Below are positions 1 to 12,257 of a stretch of DNA of 64,000 nucleotides, in pieces. The stretch spans positions 62,001 through 126,000 of the forward strand of contig JAVGVS010000626.1 in assembly GCA_032718565.1 (NCBI GenBank), written 5' to 3'. The stretch is from Distichodus sexfasciatus. Its lineage: Eukaryota > Chordata > Actinopteri > Characiformes > Distichodontidae. Positions within the stretch are counted from its first letter, which is position 1, and every line of letters begins with the position of its first letter. The notes beneath the pieces are model-generated. The model was not told the DNA's origin. It did not search any database and saw only the letters and a list, made by a program, of their open reading frames with translations. The position numbers and the translations under genes were made by a program.

Positions 1-200
1 TAACCTTAACCTCAGTAACCAAAAGCACATGTTTTACCTCTTTTAGCTTCTCAAATAAGACAAGCACATTTTCTATAAAGTCATTTTTCCTCATGGGGAC
101 CTCTCAAATGTCCCCACAACACCCAAAAAAACAGATAAAAGTGATTTTAGGGGACAAAAATGTCCCCACAATGCAATAAATACATGGACACACACACATC
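1..200 (+). repeat. GGGGAC dispersed element, copy 1 (cut by window edge)
   Basis: Family defined by comparing copies in this window: an ACTATCTTTGTGAGGTC end, a CTAACCCTAACCTTAACC tract, CAAATAAAACAAGCAC, paired GGGGACC/GTCCCC blocks and a GCAATAAATACATGG end running into CA repeats. Here only the right part remains. Confidence 0.75.
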
Positions 201-701
201 AGTATTGTATCCAACAAACACCAACTTACAGAGTAGTGCAGAGTGTCCAGTGGATGCAGAGGAGCTGAGTTCTGCAGAGCAACAGGCAGCACTGAGAGAG
301 AGAGAGAGAGAGAGAGAGAGGGATGATGGTGTAACGTGTGGAGGTTTAAAGGGAAACTTGAGTTTTTCCTCCAGCTCCAGCTTGCTGACAAAAGGAGAAA
401 ACTCTACAGAAGTGTCGTATAGCGTGGTGTGGTCAGCTGCTGCTGCTGATGAAGAAGTGATGGAGTAGCAGAACCGTTACTGATGATACAAACTAACACA
501 CACACTGCACAGTGACAAGCAGCAATCAGGACTAAAGTCTCCCGACGTGGGCTGGAGTTTAGATTCAGATGTCTCCCCATAGCAGGAGTCACTTCATCTC
601 CAACCTTCTGGTGGTTTTAAGTTTTGTGTGATGCAGGAGCAATGATGGTGAAAGGGGTAAGAAGGATGAGAGGGGTGATGGGGTGAGAGGGTGAAGGTCA
701 C

Positions 702-820
702 CTGCTGGTCTCTGGAGCCCCAACATGGCCCTGAACCGGCTCCTGTTGGCCCTCAGCCCACTCAGCACATCCTCCATCATCCAGAGCTGCCGCTGAGCCT
801 GCGAACGCTCCTGAATGACA

Positions 821-854
<34 letters not shown>

Positions 855-3800
855 TGGAGAAATCACATCTACAGTTCCAGATTCCGCTATAGTCACATGA
901 TGTCACAATGATGTCACACCTGTGGAAGTCCAAAATGGCAGATGTGCTGCAGGTGAGAGCGGAACACACACAGCTCACTTTCCATCCGCTCGTAGTCCTC
1001 CCACACTCGCTCCATCTCCTGTACGCACAGAGCACGGTTACAGAAATACACAAACCTGCACTCACACACACACACACACACACACTGTACTATACCAGTG
1101 ACACGTCACACAGCCGTGCTCTGATGACGATCAGCTCATCCTGCAGCAAAGTCTTCTGGGAAACCTCCTGCTCATCCAGCTGCTGCTCATCTAACTGTAG
1201 TCGGGTCATCTCTAACGCAAACTGCACACGCTCCTACACACACACACACACACACACAATAAAGATCTACTTTTCTCAGTGTGTGTGTGTTCATCAACAG
1301 GGCCCTTAAAAAATACATCATGATCAGTTGCTTAGAAGTAGTGTTGTAGTGAAGACCACCGTATCCGAGACCAAGACCTGACCAAGACCGGAGGGGGTCG
1401 AGACCGAGACAAGACCAAGACTCTGAGGGGCCGAGACCAAATCGAGACCGAGACCAACGGGCGTTTTACACCGCGTGACAAATAAGTGGAAGATGCAAAG
1501 CCTAAGCACCCCTCAAAAAAACCTGAATGAAGCAAACAACATACACTACGCAACATTAAAAATGTTTATTCATTACTTCTCTCTTGACTATTCCCTTACA
1601 TTGCAATAATCAGAAAACAGAACAAAGAATGTCAAACATTCAACATTTGAATTGTAAAATCCAAAAACCCAGCATATCCAAGGCATTCTGAAGCTTGTCG
1701 ACTCCATCAACAAGTAGAAATAATATAGTAATTATGGTCAGAAACAATAAAGTGCAAAGTTTACAGTGCGTGTGTGAAGGGGGCGGGTCGAGTAACCGCC
1801 GTCTGCACTAACATTGGTCGCACTTGAAGTAAGAAGTTATCCAATCAGACATTAAACAGCTCATTAATAATAATACTCTCTGAGCCGTGGTCTCGGCTGG
1901 TCTTGAAATAAAATTCAGAGTCCTCTTTGTCCGAGTCCATGACAAGACCGAGTACAAATGCGGCCGAGTCCGAGGCGAGACCAAGACCTTCAAAAACCGG
2001 TCTCGAGACCGGTCTACAACACTAGTTTGAAGCCGGGGTTACTAAATGTATAAGGTGTGTGTGTGTGTGTGACCTTATCTGTTTGTAGATGATCCAGTTC
2101 CAAAGAGAGTGTGTGCAGGAGTTTATCACAACCACACAGCCGAGTGAGGAGCAACTGCAGGGACACAAACACACACACACATAAAACCAGCATTGTGGTC
2201 AGACTTACATTGAGTGTGTCTCACAGTCTGAACTTTGACCTGCAAACATCTGCTAAAGCTCTTCTGCTGACTCAAGCAAGACAATACAATGTGTGTGTGT
2301 GTGTGTGTGTGTGTAACATCTTACATCGGTCTCCTCCTGCAGTGTGGTGAGCGGTTGTGCCTCTTTCTCGTAGACTGAGTGCTGCATCAGGACGAGACAA
2401 AAAGTTACATATGCAGCCAGTATGAGATTAAAGGTGAAGGGTTAGGGTCATCAGACTGTGTACTAATGAGGTGTTGTACAGGTTTTAAATCACATACAGA
2501 ACACATTCAGAACTGAGAGAAAGAGTGCAGCACAGCAGCTGTGTGTGTGTGTATGTATGTGTGAATGTGAGAGAGATTCGAGTCAGCGTTACACCGTCCA
2601 CTTTATATGGAACCCCAGCATGTTTTAGAGTGTCAGCATGTGCAGTGTGTGTTAGTCTTCCTCCATTCTGCATCACTGTCAGTGTTAGCGTGTGACCACG
2701 GCAACAGTCTGGTCTGGACGTTTCTGTTCTTGTTGAATCTCTCAAATCAGCAATACTCAGGAGTGTAAATCATAATGCTGCGTCTCACACACTCGTAGCT
2801 TCACAACACACACATTATCTCACCACCAGCTTATTCTCGCTGCTGTGTGGGGAATCAGCCTCAACCTCCCTTGAACTGACCAGCACTCGGTGTGGTGGAG
2901 GAGGGAGGTGAGAGTCCAGATGCAGACGGACAGACAGACAGACAGACGGGCGGATGGACAGACAGACAGGACACCACTGCTGGTGAACACACACACCGCA
3001 TGGCCATGGAGAAGGTGTGCCTGTGGTGGGCTTTGAGGGTTGTGGGTAACTCTGGAGGGTGGCAGTGGGGGCAGCTGATCTACGTGACTCAACTGCAAAC
3101 ACACACACATACACAACCAGTGTCAGAACATAGCACAAGATACATAATATATCAGCAGTCAGTGTGTGTGTGTGTGTGTGTGTGTGTACCTTGCCAGCTC
3201 CTCTGCGTAAAGTTGAGTAACTTGATGAATAGGCCTGTATGAAAGAGAGAAATGAGTGATAAAGTTATAAAAGCACAAATTATAAATAGCTTTACATCTT
3301 AAATATCTATTGGTCAACTGGCATTGAGGGGGCAGTCCTTCTGGCCGTCACGCCCATTAAATACTGATGCATCACAAACTAATGTGGCAAAAAGAACCAG
3401 AGCCTCGATGTCAGCTGGAGCTCAACCAAGTTGTGTAGTTAATTTACGAACAGGGTTGCTGAGTTTACAGTGGTCGGCCACTAGAGGGCAGAACAAGTGC
3501 TGCAGTCACTCAGCACCCAAACAGAACTGAGAGTCAGAATGCCTCTGCTTCTTCCTCTCTCTCACCTGACTGGGCCAGCGGTCAGGGCCGGCTGAGTGAG
3601 CACTGGGCAGCAGTGGGGAGACTGAGCGCAGGTTGGGTGGCCGCATGTCCACTCTGCCCACCGGGGTGTGAGGTCTCGAGCCATAATGAGCTTTCGGAGA
3701 TGTTGGGCATGAGCTCTGAGATTGAGGGTGTGGAAAAGAGATGTCTTCCACTGCACGCTCCAAACTCAGAGAGCGACCACAAGCAGCATCACTGAGAGAG

Positions 3801-5875
3801 ACAGAGAGAGAGAGACACTGGACATCACTCACCAACAAGTTTCTTCTCAAATTTGTCGTTGTCATGTTTGTAAGTTTGTGCTGATTAGTTATTAAAACAG
3901 GAGCTCCAGAGTAGTTCTTTGTGGAGGGGTGACACAGGAGTGAAAGTTATGGTCATATCTGTCATGGTGTACGCTGCATCTGCCCTCAGCACTCGACCCT
4001 TCTGTGAGAGCAGCAGGAGCAGCTGACTGGGGCATGAGAGGGAGATGCAATGGGAGGAGTAATATGTGGCAAGAGTCAAGTAAGGGAGGAGGGAGGGGTT
4101 AAGTTGGAGTTTAATGGAGAGGGATTAAGTAGTGCGAGGTGTTTAATGGAGGAGGATTAAGTAAGGGGAGGAGTTTAATGGGGAGGAGTTAAGTAGGGGG
4201 AGGAGATTAAAGGGGAGGAGTTAAGTAGGAGTTTAATGGGAAGGGATAAGAAGGGGAGGAGTTAAAGGGGAGGAGTTTAATCAGGGCTAAGTAGAAGTTT
4301 AATAGGGAGCGGTTAAGAAGGGGGTGGAGTTAAATGGGGAGCAGTTAAGTAGGGGGAGGAGTTTAATGGTGAAGGGTTGAGTAAGGGAGAAGTTTATGGA
4401 GAGAGATAAGTAGGAGTTTAATGGAGAGGGGATAAGTAGGGGGAGGAGTTTAATAGAGGAAGATTAAGTAGGGGAGGAGTTTAATGGAGAGGAGTTAAGT
4501 AGGGGGAGGCATTAAGTAGGGGGAGGAGTTTAATGGGGAGGGGCGAAGTAGGGGAGGAGTTTAATGGTGAAGGGTTGAGTAAGGCAGAAGTTTTATGGAG
4601 AGAGATAAGTAGAAGTTTAATGGGGAGGGGATAAATAGGGGGAGGAGTTTAATGGAGGAGAATTGAGTAGGGGGAGGAGTTTAATGGAGAGGGGTTAAGG
4701 AGGGGGAGGAGTTTAATGGGGAGAGTTGAGTAGGAGTTTAATGGGGGTGGGATAAGTAGGAGGAGGATTTTTATGGGGAGAGTTGAGTAGGAGTTTAACG
4801 GGGGTGGGATAAGTAGGAGGAGGAGTTTAATGGGCAAGGGTTAACTAGGGGGAGGAGTTTAATGGGGAGAGTTAAGTAGAAGTTTAATGTTGCAGGCCTT
4901 AAGTAGGGGGAGGTTTTCAATGGGGAGGATTAAGTAGTGAATGGAATTTAATGGGGAGGGGATAAGAAGGGGGAGAAGTTTAGTGGGAGAGTGGTTTTGT
5001 GGGGTGAGGAGTTCACCTGCGTCTGGCTCTGTCTCTCTCGTGTCGTAGATGGACACGCCCCCCCTCACGAGGCTCCTCCCCTCTTGGCCGGTAGAGGTGA
5101 GCAGCGCTCAGGCTCGTAGCGTCTCCAGGGGGCAAGTTGACCGACTCAGCACTACCTCCCATCTGGGTGAAGTCCTGGTAACTGGCACATCGTCTGTACA
5201 CACAACATACACATCACACACCACCAGCCGTAACATTCAGTCACATCACACACATCTAACAGCTGGGCAGTGTGTAGACACTCAGACACTCTCATACACT
5301 GATAAGCAAAATTTTAAGAATAAAACATACAATGTGTGATGTGTTATTACTCAGCGCGCACACACACACACACACCCTGCATTCTCCCCCTAACCTCAAC
5401 AAGGACAGAGAAAGTGAAAGGGTTAATTGGTGAAGAGGAGGAGGAACAAAGAACCGCGATTGGTTCACCTGGGGATGATGACGTCATTCTCCATGCAGGC
5501 TGATTGGCTGAGAGCTCTGACCCAACCCAACATGTCCTCCTGAGTGTCAGCACTCAGCAGATATGCACGCATTCCCTGATGAACCACCTACACACACACA
5601 CACACTATATAAATGAGTATATTAAACAGACAGAAAATGTGAGTTTCATTGGAACTGTCTCTGATCTGCAGCAAGAAGACTTCAGGAGACTGAGGTGGTG
5701 CAGTTCATATTATATGTTAGCTCTCTCCCTTCCAGCAGCTCACAGCTAACACGATGCTGACCAGCCACACACACCTTAAAGGCAAACTTCCTGTTCCTGC
5801 ACTCTTGAGGGGAGCAGAAGATGATCCTGTAGCTGGGGAGTGGAATACTGCCCAGCACACACTCCTCCCTGCTGT

Positions 5876-5909
<34 letters not shown>

Positions 5910-6494
5910 AATGGAGGGAGGTGAAGTCTGAGATATTCCAGGGATTGTTCAACACTTTTTTATAATTGTGTTTGTACTAAAACTGAAATTTCAGATGCCT
6001 TTACCACTTACACACAACACATGTACACACAGTTTTACCTTTGTAGTAAAACAGACAGTAGTCAGAGAGAACAAACCAGCGTCTCTTCCATAACTTCAAA
6101 CCTGAGCTGTCCTATAGAGAGACAAGAGCTGGTTAGAGTGCAGTGAAAGTGTGTTTTTGAGTGCAAGTGTGTGTGTGTAAATGTGAGTGTGTACCAACCC
6201 TTTTACACAGCCAGCCACGGATCACCACTGGACAGTTTGGGTTTCTCTTCACTGCACGACATCTTTTGCCGAATGCTTGTAGTTTTTCATTTCCCTGCAC
6301 ACCCACCCACACACACACTTGTCATCAGCATGCTTTAGAAAGGATCTCTGTGGTACGTGTAGGTGTGTGTGTGTGTTGTATCTGAGTGTGTGCGTTTGTG
6401 TGTGTGTGATGGTAAAACACACCCTCTCTCTGGTTGTTAATGAGGATATTGTGGCAATGCTGGATGCTTGACTCACCCTGTCCGGTTCCTCCAT
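702..6494 (-). CDS. plekha4: PLEKHA4-like pleckstrin-homology domain protein, 3' part off the window
   Basis: Fifteen coding exons, 5' to 3': 6423-6494, 6199-6294, 6039-6111, 5775-5875, 5469-5587, 5017-5193, 3566-3791, 3190-3234, 2997-3092, 2824-2865, 2325-2381, 2074-2154, 1096-1233, 920-1018, 702-810. All junctions keep phase, giving about 510 residues. The start (MEEPDRVSQASS) lies one base after an acceptor, so there is at least one non-coding 5' exon. A PH domain spans about residues 44-150, with the family signatures RGWLCKRDSSG, LWKRRWFVLSD, CLFYYK and DSREE. Residues after it include RPHTPVGRVDMRPP, a PLEKHA4 hallmark; later come LLLTRLCGCDKLL, ERVWEDYERME and QRQLWMMEDVLSGL, which parallel the PLEKHA4 coiled-coil region. 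PH domains of this family bind phosphoinositides at the plasma membrane; human PLEKHA4 modulates Wnt signalling through a Cullin-3 adaptor (family knowledge). The acceptor of the small exon at 2824-2865 is the least certain (2875 possible). The C-terminus is missing at the left edge. PLEKHA5/6/7 are less likely from the linker motifs. Confidence 0.88.
1339..2024. mobile_element. hAT-type non-autonomous DNA transposon in a plekha4 intron
   Basis: Ends TAGTGTTGTAG and CTACAACACTA form exact 11-bp inverted termini. The interior is rich in GAGACC/GGTCTC runs near both ends. Flanks CTTAGAAG and GTTTGAAG (6 of 8 alike) look like a decayed 8-bp target duplication. No transposase frame. Confidence 0.7.
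3478..3491 (+). promoter_or_regulatory. CTCF-type motif, exact
   Basis: CCACTAGAGGGCAG in a plekha4 intron, all 14 core positions matched. Confidence 0.45.
4085..4990. repeat. Purine-rich minisatellite in a plekha4 intron
   Basis: About 900 bp of degenerate tandem units of roughly 20-35 bp built on GGGGAGGAGTTTAATGG and TAAGTAGG, almost without C on the plus strand. Fills most of the intron 3792-5016. Confidence 0.9.
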
Positions 6495-6495
6495 C

Positions 6496-6499
<4 letters not shown>

Positions 6500-6538
<39 letters not shown>
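6500..6538 (+). repeat. CA microsatellite beside the plekha4 start codon
   Basis: CA run beginning 6 bp upstream of the first coding exon; forms the pyrimidine/TG tract of its acceptor on the minus strand. Confidence 0.95.
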
Positions 6539-6541
<3 letters not shown>

Positions 6542-7047
6542 ACACAGAAAGAAAAGAGTGTAGAAATGAGGTACTATGGAATAATTACACGATAAAACAG
6601 ATGAACGAGTGAGGAAGGTAAACAGGTGTGTGTGTGTGTGAAGCTTCACTGTGCTCCTATATTCCCAGGTCATGTGACAGTAGGTAAGTAAGGTAAGGTA
6701 TGGTATTGTAAGGTGTAAGGTAGGTGATCTCAGACACGTTCAGAACCACACACACACACACAGAGGCTGATGTATCCACAGTTACCATACTGTAATGTGT
6801 AATTATACAGTCTAATGGTCCTGCTGTGTACTGAGAGCCGCTCTGTGCCCATGTCGGGGAGGAGGCAGTGAGCCGGGTTTTAAAAATCACTTTCCAATAA
6901 ACACCACCCGAGTTTCACTTAAACACACAGTTGCTGCTGTATGCTGATTGGATACATCTCTATTAATCAGCAAAGAGGTGTCAGCAGTGTTGATCTATGT
7001 GACTGAAACCCTGTGTCGGTGAAGATTAGCGGTTCAAACCCAAAAAC

Positions 7048-7160
7048 CAGCAGCTTCCATCTCCTTAGGACACTCTCCCTCCAGCAGACTGGAGTCCTAA
7101 GCAAGACCCTGAACCCCAGTCTGCTGCAGGGAGAGTGTCCTGAGGAGAGGGAAGCTGCTG
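7048..7160. repeat. Long imperfect inverted repeat (hairpin) in a SINE-like unit
   Basis: Arms 7048-7092 and 7116-7160 (45 nt each) are reverse complements with three mismatches around a 23-nt loop. Upstream GGTTCAAACC and GCAAGACCCTGAACC in the loop are SINE-like. Confidence 0.75.
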
Positions 7161-8389
7161 AGGAGATGAGCGTCTATATAAACGCTAACAAACGAGTCAC
7201 AGCAGAATGACTCTCTAGTGCAGAGGAAACCTACTGATGTGCTGAAGAGTTTCTCACACATGGGTCTGAACAGCTGATCTAAAGAATATCTCCCAAAAAC
7301 CTGCTTACACACAATCAGCCCTTTGCAAAGTATTTATAGTAATATGAAGCAATATGTTATAAAAATTGGTAAACAAATAAAAAAGAATTTGTGGATTAGT
7401 TTAGTGAGCAGTGAGCTTTTAGTTGTCTTTAAAACCTGAAGCAGCTCAAATCTCCTCCCTGACCTGTACTGCAGCTATACCTCCATATCAGGGAAGTACA
7501 CACATCACACACACACACAAGCACACCCTGCAGTGTTATAGTTGGATGAGAGAATGTTAAGTTGTGAGCTGAGTCTCACCTTCATGACATCACACAGTAA
7601 CATAGTAACACAGTTACACAGCAACACACTGCTCCATACAGCACAGCACCACAGCAGCAGCAGCAACATGTTACTGAGTCTAAAACCACACGTAAAAACT
7701 CAGCATGTCGAACAGTGTGTACCAGCAAATCGGCGTGTGTGTGTGTGTTTGAGTTTATGTGTGTGTGCATGTGCGTGTCTGACCTGCGTTGTGCGTCTCG
7801 TCTCAGACCTAATACTCCACTCTGATTTTGCAGTAAACACTGCAGAGTTTTCCACACACATACGCACTCCTCTAGCAGTCGCTCCCTCTCTCTATCTGAT
7901 CTATTCTGGGCTGAGGGCTGAGTGACAGGTGACAGGTGCGTTGCCATGGGACAATGTGGGTGGGGTCAAAGAGTCCAGAGACAGGAATGTGGCACAAGTT
8001 AGCTGGTGCTGAGGGTGTGTACCACTACTGTGATGTACTGTGTGTGTGTGTTGGCATGCCTACAGTTCCATGTCCTGCTGATTTACACTGGGAGACATTA
8101 AAGCATGTGTGGTGTTTGGTCTGAGAGTGAAGCGGGGGCGCTGTGTCTCCTCACCACACTCCTCACACTGTACCTTTAATCTCACCACAACCAGCAGAGT
8201 CTCAGTGCAGATGTAGAGAATCGTCGACAGCCAGCTCTCAGTATATAAATTCCTCAACACATCACTCAGACACACTGACAGTCACCACACACATGCACAC
8301 ACACCAAAACACAACACACACACTCACACATTACTCACAAACAGTGGTGTGGTACTGGAGCAGGAGTTTGTAGGTTCTAATCCCCCTCT

Positions 8390-8700
8390 GTGATTTAACA
8401 GATGCTCTGATCCAGCGTGACATGCATTTCTTAATTACAGGGACTGTTTCCCCGCAGTTTGAGGTTAAGGGTCTTGCTCAGGGACCCAGTGGTGCTAGTG
8501 CTGGAGGTAGGATTTGAAGCCACAACCTCTTGGTCCAAAGTCGAGCATCCTACAAGCAGACCACCACTGGGCCCCTGAGCAAGAACCTTCACCACAAACT
8601 GTTGCAGGAAGACGTTCCATTTAATTAGATCATGGAAGTCAGTCTGGAGTACACTGTGATACATGCTGTAGATGTAAACACACACACACACTTATAACCA
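8390..8700 (-). mobile_element. SINE-B copy (tRNA-derived)
   Basis: Family with GGTTCAAATCC-type B box, GACCCTTAACC and GATGCTCT..CCAG tail motifs. This copy reads AACCTCTTGGTCC and GGGTCTTGCTCAGGG in reverse. Confidence 0.65.
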
Positions 8701-8939
8701 CACTACTACTATAACACCACATAAACACACACTGCCCTGCGACCACACGTCTATCCAGCATAGATCAACAACATCCTACATACTCGTCACACAACACACA
8801 CACACACACACACATACAACTTCAGACTGGACATTACACACACACACTCACTGTCACTTACTGTCGTCTCAGTTTGATGTCATGAGATTGTAGGAACTAC
8901 AGAAATGAAAAGTTACAGAACGTTTTTACCCGATCGGTC

Positions 8940-9010
8940 GTCTGCGTCCCAGAGCGATCTCCAGCTCCATCTCTCCAGCAGCTCTCTCTCTTTCCTCCAC
9001 TTTCTCTCCG
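8940..9010 (-). other. Candidate non-coding first exon of plekha4
   Basis: The first coding exon of plekha4 opens one base after an acceptor, so an upstream untranslated exon must exist. A purine-rich stretch here ends in a GTAAAA donor (minus strand) about 2.4 kb upstream of the start codon. No other evidence supports it; the 5' limit is arbitrary. Confidence 0.2.
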
Positions 9011-9749
9011 TCGCTCTCCTTCTCTTCTATACACTCTCCACCCACCCTCTCCCTCTCTCTCTCTTTCCCTCTCTCTCTGTCCCTGCACCTACACTCTCAC
9101 TGAAGACTGGATCCCTTTCTTCTCCAGAACACTGGCTCCTCTGTGTCCGTCTCTTCCTCCCCACTCTTGCTGTCCATCTCTTTCTCTCCATCGTGCTCAT
9201 ATGCATGCACGTCTTTTGCCTCTTTTGTTCTTTTGCTAATAATGTGCTGCAGTCCGAAGAGCTTCATGACCTTCATCTCTAATTCTCAGACAGCTGAATG
9301 TTTGCAGTCAGAAGTGCAGCAGAAGTTGTTCCGCAACAAAAGTGGCTTTTCACAAACTGCCTGCGTTCTTCGTTCTGAGAGGAACAGCAGCAGCTTCTCA
9401 AACCACGACACAAGAAGAGAAAATATTCTATAGACCAGTGGTGAAGTTGTGGATTAATGTCACAATAGGGGGTTGTTTCAAATATCTGAAAAATGATTAT
9501 AACCAGATCACAGCAGCAGCAGTGTGTTTTCACCATGACACAATACACACTCACATAACACACACAGACACTTAGTTCAGGTGAAACTCTCCGATCGACA
9601 CAATGAGCTCAAGTTTTTGTTCCATCATCGAGAAGGTTACAGATAGACCTCTTGGACATATTTATAAGATTCAAGGGTAAATTTAAGACGTAAATAAAAC
9701 TTATCTCTTAATTAAATCATTAGTGTTACACTAAGTCTAGTCCAACTTA

Positions 9750-9981
9750 GGGGCAGTTGGTTGCATAACAGTTCGCCCCGTGATCACAGGTTCAAATCCA
9801 GGGCTGGTAATGTCACCACTGAGGTACTCATGAGCAAGGTGCCGTCCCCAAGCACTGCTGCCCGGGCGCTTGTTAGCTGCCCTCTGCTCCTTCACGGATG
9901 GGTTAAATGCAGAGGTCACATTTCGTTGTGGTGCATTGTGTGCTGTGCTGTGTTCACAATGACAAATAATCACTCACTTTC
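9750..9981 (+). mobile_element. SINE-A copy, full length
   Basis: GGGGCAGTTGG head, B-box GGTTCAAATCC, conserved body (GGTACTCATGAGCAAGG, GGGTTAAATGCAGAGGTCAC) and 3' end CAAATAATCACTCACTTTC. The box sequence indicates tRNA-derived polymerase III origin. Confidence 0.85.
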
Positions 9982-10337
9982 AAAAGCTTTACTAGAATGT
10001 TTTAAGCAGTAGTTCTCCTCATGTTTACATAAATATTAAAGCACTTTCTCCTAAATTTCTCATTGTATATCATTTAAAATATATAATATGAATTGTTCAT
10101 GTTAAAAGAAGAATTATAATAATCATTAACACACTGCAGGTTTGCATGGTTTAGTGTTTATTTGGAGATTAATTAATGTATTAGTTTAAAACTGATCTTC
10201 TGGGTGCAGTTGTCCAACTCTCCATGTCCATGTCACAGGACAGTAGCAGCTGCTGGACTCATCCATATGTTTGGGAGCGGCTTTCTTTCAGTGGTGTCTG
10301 GTTTAAATTTGCAGCTGTGATGCCTTCTGCTCTCTCT

Positions 10338-10500
10338 GGGGCAGTTGGTAACGTAACATTCAGGGTGTTCACCACATGATCAAAAGCCTTGTTGGTTTGA
10401 ATCCTGGTAAATGGATCAGTCAAATGCAGAGCTCACATTTAGTTGTGGTGCACTATGTGGTGTGTTCACAATCACAAATAATCACTCACTTTCACTTTCA
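10338..10500 (+). mobile_element. SINE-A copy, internally deleted
   Basis: GGGGCAGTTGGTAACG head and 3' end as in the full copies, with much of the centre missing. Confidence 0.65.
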
Positions 10501-10924
10501 CTAATGCATTTAGATCATTCCTGTCTGCACTGAACCAAAGCTGTCCTGCATCAGGGTTAGGGTTAGGCCTCTACCTGCACCCGTCTGCATACAGTTCCAC
10601 CACAGTCCCTGACACTAAGTTAGACAAGAAATGTTAATGTCTCTATTGCTATATTAAGTACTATTCAGGAGACACATGATTCAGATGTTCATCAACTCCT
10701 TCAACTCCTGCTAAAAGTATTCTGTGTTTTCATATATGTAGGTTCAATTTGGACCATTTAATTGTGTTACTGCTGGTGTTCAGCTGTGTAAGTTTGACGT
10801 ACTGGAAAGCTATTATTCAGGATATTTTCTTTGCTCAGGCCATGGCGCACCGCTGGCTAGAATCTTAGACCCTCTAGCAGTCTCAGTGTACCGATGGTGT
10901 ATCACCACTAGATGGTGCCTCTGT

Positions 10925-11150
10925 TCAGCGAAGAGAAGAGACAGCGCTGATCATCAAAGTCAAAGTAAACTTACAAGTATACAGAGACAAGACAACGTGC
11001 CCCCAGCGTCCAAAAAGTACAAAAAGACAAAGTAAGGCACATGGAGTGAGCAAATATATAAATACTAATACAAAACGCAAGCAAAAAATATATACAAGAC
11101 TATAAAATATAAGATACAAAACCTATAAAACTGTGCAATATAGTTATGTG
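10925..11150 (-). repeat. Unclassified dispersed repeat
   Basis: A-rich stretch (CAAAGTCAAAGTAAACTT, ACATGGAGTGAGCAAATATA, ATACAAAACC) typical of a degraded teleost repeat related to that at 61018-61262; the relation is by style, not alignment. Confidence 0.3.
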
Positions 11151-11669
11151 CAGAATTTAAAACTACATTTTTGGTCCTGGAGTTATCTTTTGACATTGAA
11201 TGTGCATATGATTAGCGGCATTTGAACATTTAAGTTCTAAAAAAAAGGTGGTTTATTAAGTGAAGTGACAACAGTTTAATATAGAAAAACTACAACCAGT
11301 AACATGAGCAATAATGTTCAATAACGTGCCAGTATCATCATGAGCCGGTAGATATGAACACGTACTGTATCGTTATCATCAGCAATAAAATTTACATTAA
11401 AAATATAAACCCATGTTAATACCTGGTGACCAGAGAGAAATATTTCACAGATACAAAAAATTTTGATTATTGGTAGCTTTTGTACAAAGTAGTTTGGAAC
11501 TTGGTGTGACTGTCCCAATTGCTGCAGTTTTCTTTCATAACAAAGACTAGTGTGTGGTGCTGACCACCTGCTGCTGCTGTAACGCCTGTGTGTGAGAGAG
11601 ATAGAAGGAGTGTGTGTGTTACAGTGGAGGGGAGGACACACCTAATCATACAGATGAGACACTTTACAT

Positions 11670-11780
11670 CAGGGGTAATGTATCCTACCATCCTACCTGA
11701 TCAGTCTCTTCTGGTGAGACCAGGTGTGAATGTTCTGAAATCCAGTAGGATGGAAAACCTGCAGGAATTGATTACCCCTG
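11670..11780. mobile_element. Short hAT MITE with exact target duplication
   Basis: 111 bp with exact 10-bp inverted ends CAGGGGTAAT and ATTACCCCTG, flanked by identical CTTTACAT on both sides (11662-11669, 11781-11788): the 8-bp duplication typical of hAT elements. Internal TCCTACC/GTAGGA pairs extend the palindrome. Confidence 0.85.
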
Positions 11781-11821
11781 CTTTACATCCATCTCACATG
11801 CAGCACAGTGTAACGTGTGTA

Positions 11822-12095
11822 CGTGTGTGTGTGTTCATGTATTTATCGCATTGTGGGGACCTTTTTGTCCCCTAAAATCACTTTTTGTGGTTACATTGTG
11901 GGGACATTTGAGAGGTCCCCATGAGGAAATTGACTTTATAGAAAATGTGCTTGTTTTATTTGAGAAACTAAAAGAGATAAAAATGTGCTTTTGGTTACTG
12001 AGGTTAAGGTTAGGGTTAGGTGTAGGTGTAAAATTATATACATCTCGTCATTATGGGAGTCTTTGGAAAGACCTCACAAAGATAGTAATACAAAG

Positions 12096-12098
<3 letters not shown>
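11822..12098 (-). repeat. GGGGAC dispersed element, copy 2
   Basis: Near full-length copy in the opposite orientation, flanked by TG repeats on both sides (12099-12138 is a 40-bp TG run). Lies between plekha4 and mybpc2. Confidence 0.8.
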
Positions 12099-12140
<42 letters not shown>

Positions 12141-12243
12141 CACTCTTATTTAGAATGGTGTTTTCTGTGCTGTGTGCAGTAGCAATGTCCCTGGTGGTTG
12201 AAAAGCAGAACTGCAGCTGAGTCTCCGCAGTAGCAGTGCAGCA

Positions 12244-12257
12244 CCAGCAGGTGGCAG
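12244..12257 (+). promoter_or_regulatory. CTCF-type motif, exact
   Basis: CCAGCAGGTGGCAG matches the CTCF core at all 14 positions. A 13-of-14 match on the minus strand lies at 12790-12803 (TCACTAGAGGGCGC). Confidence 0.45.

Larger units (their letters stand above)
6540..9749. other. plekha4 upstream / first-intron region
   Basis: Apart from the hairpin, SINE-B copy and candidate exon listed, this stretch holds short CA runs and no supportable gene. Confidence 0.4.

Noticed and set aside
6999..7015. CRISPR array or operon-like features
   Set aside because: Nothing prokaryotic; repeats are eukaryotic microsatellites and SINEs without spacer structure.
9750..9981. tRNA gene from A/B-box-like sequences
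   Set aside because: No cloverleaf; body and tail are shared with other SINE-A copies in the window.
12001..12030. TTAGGG-like tract suggesting an interstitial telomere
   Set aside because: The GGTTAAGGTTAGGGTTAGG tract is an internal part of the GGGGAC dispersed element and recurs in its other copies.
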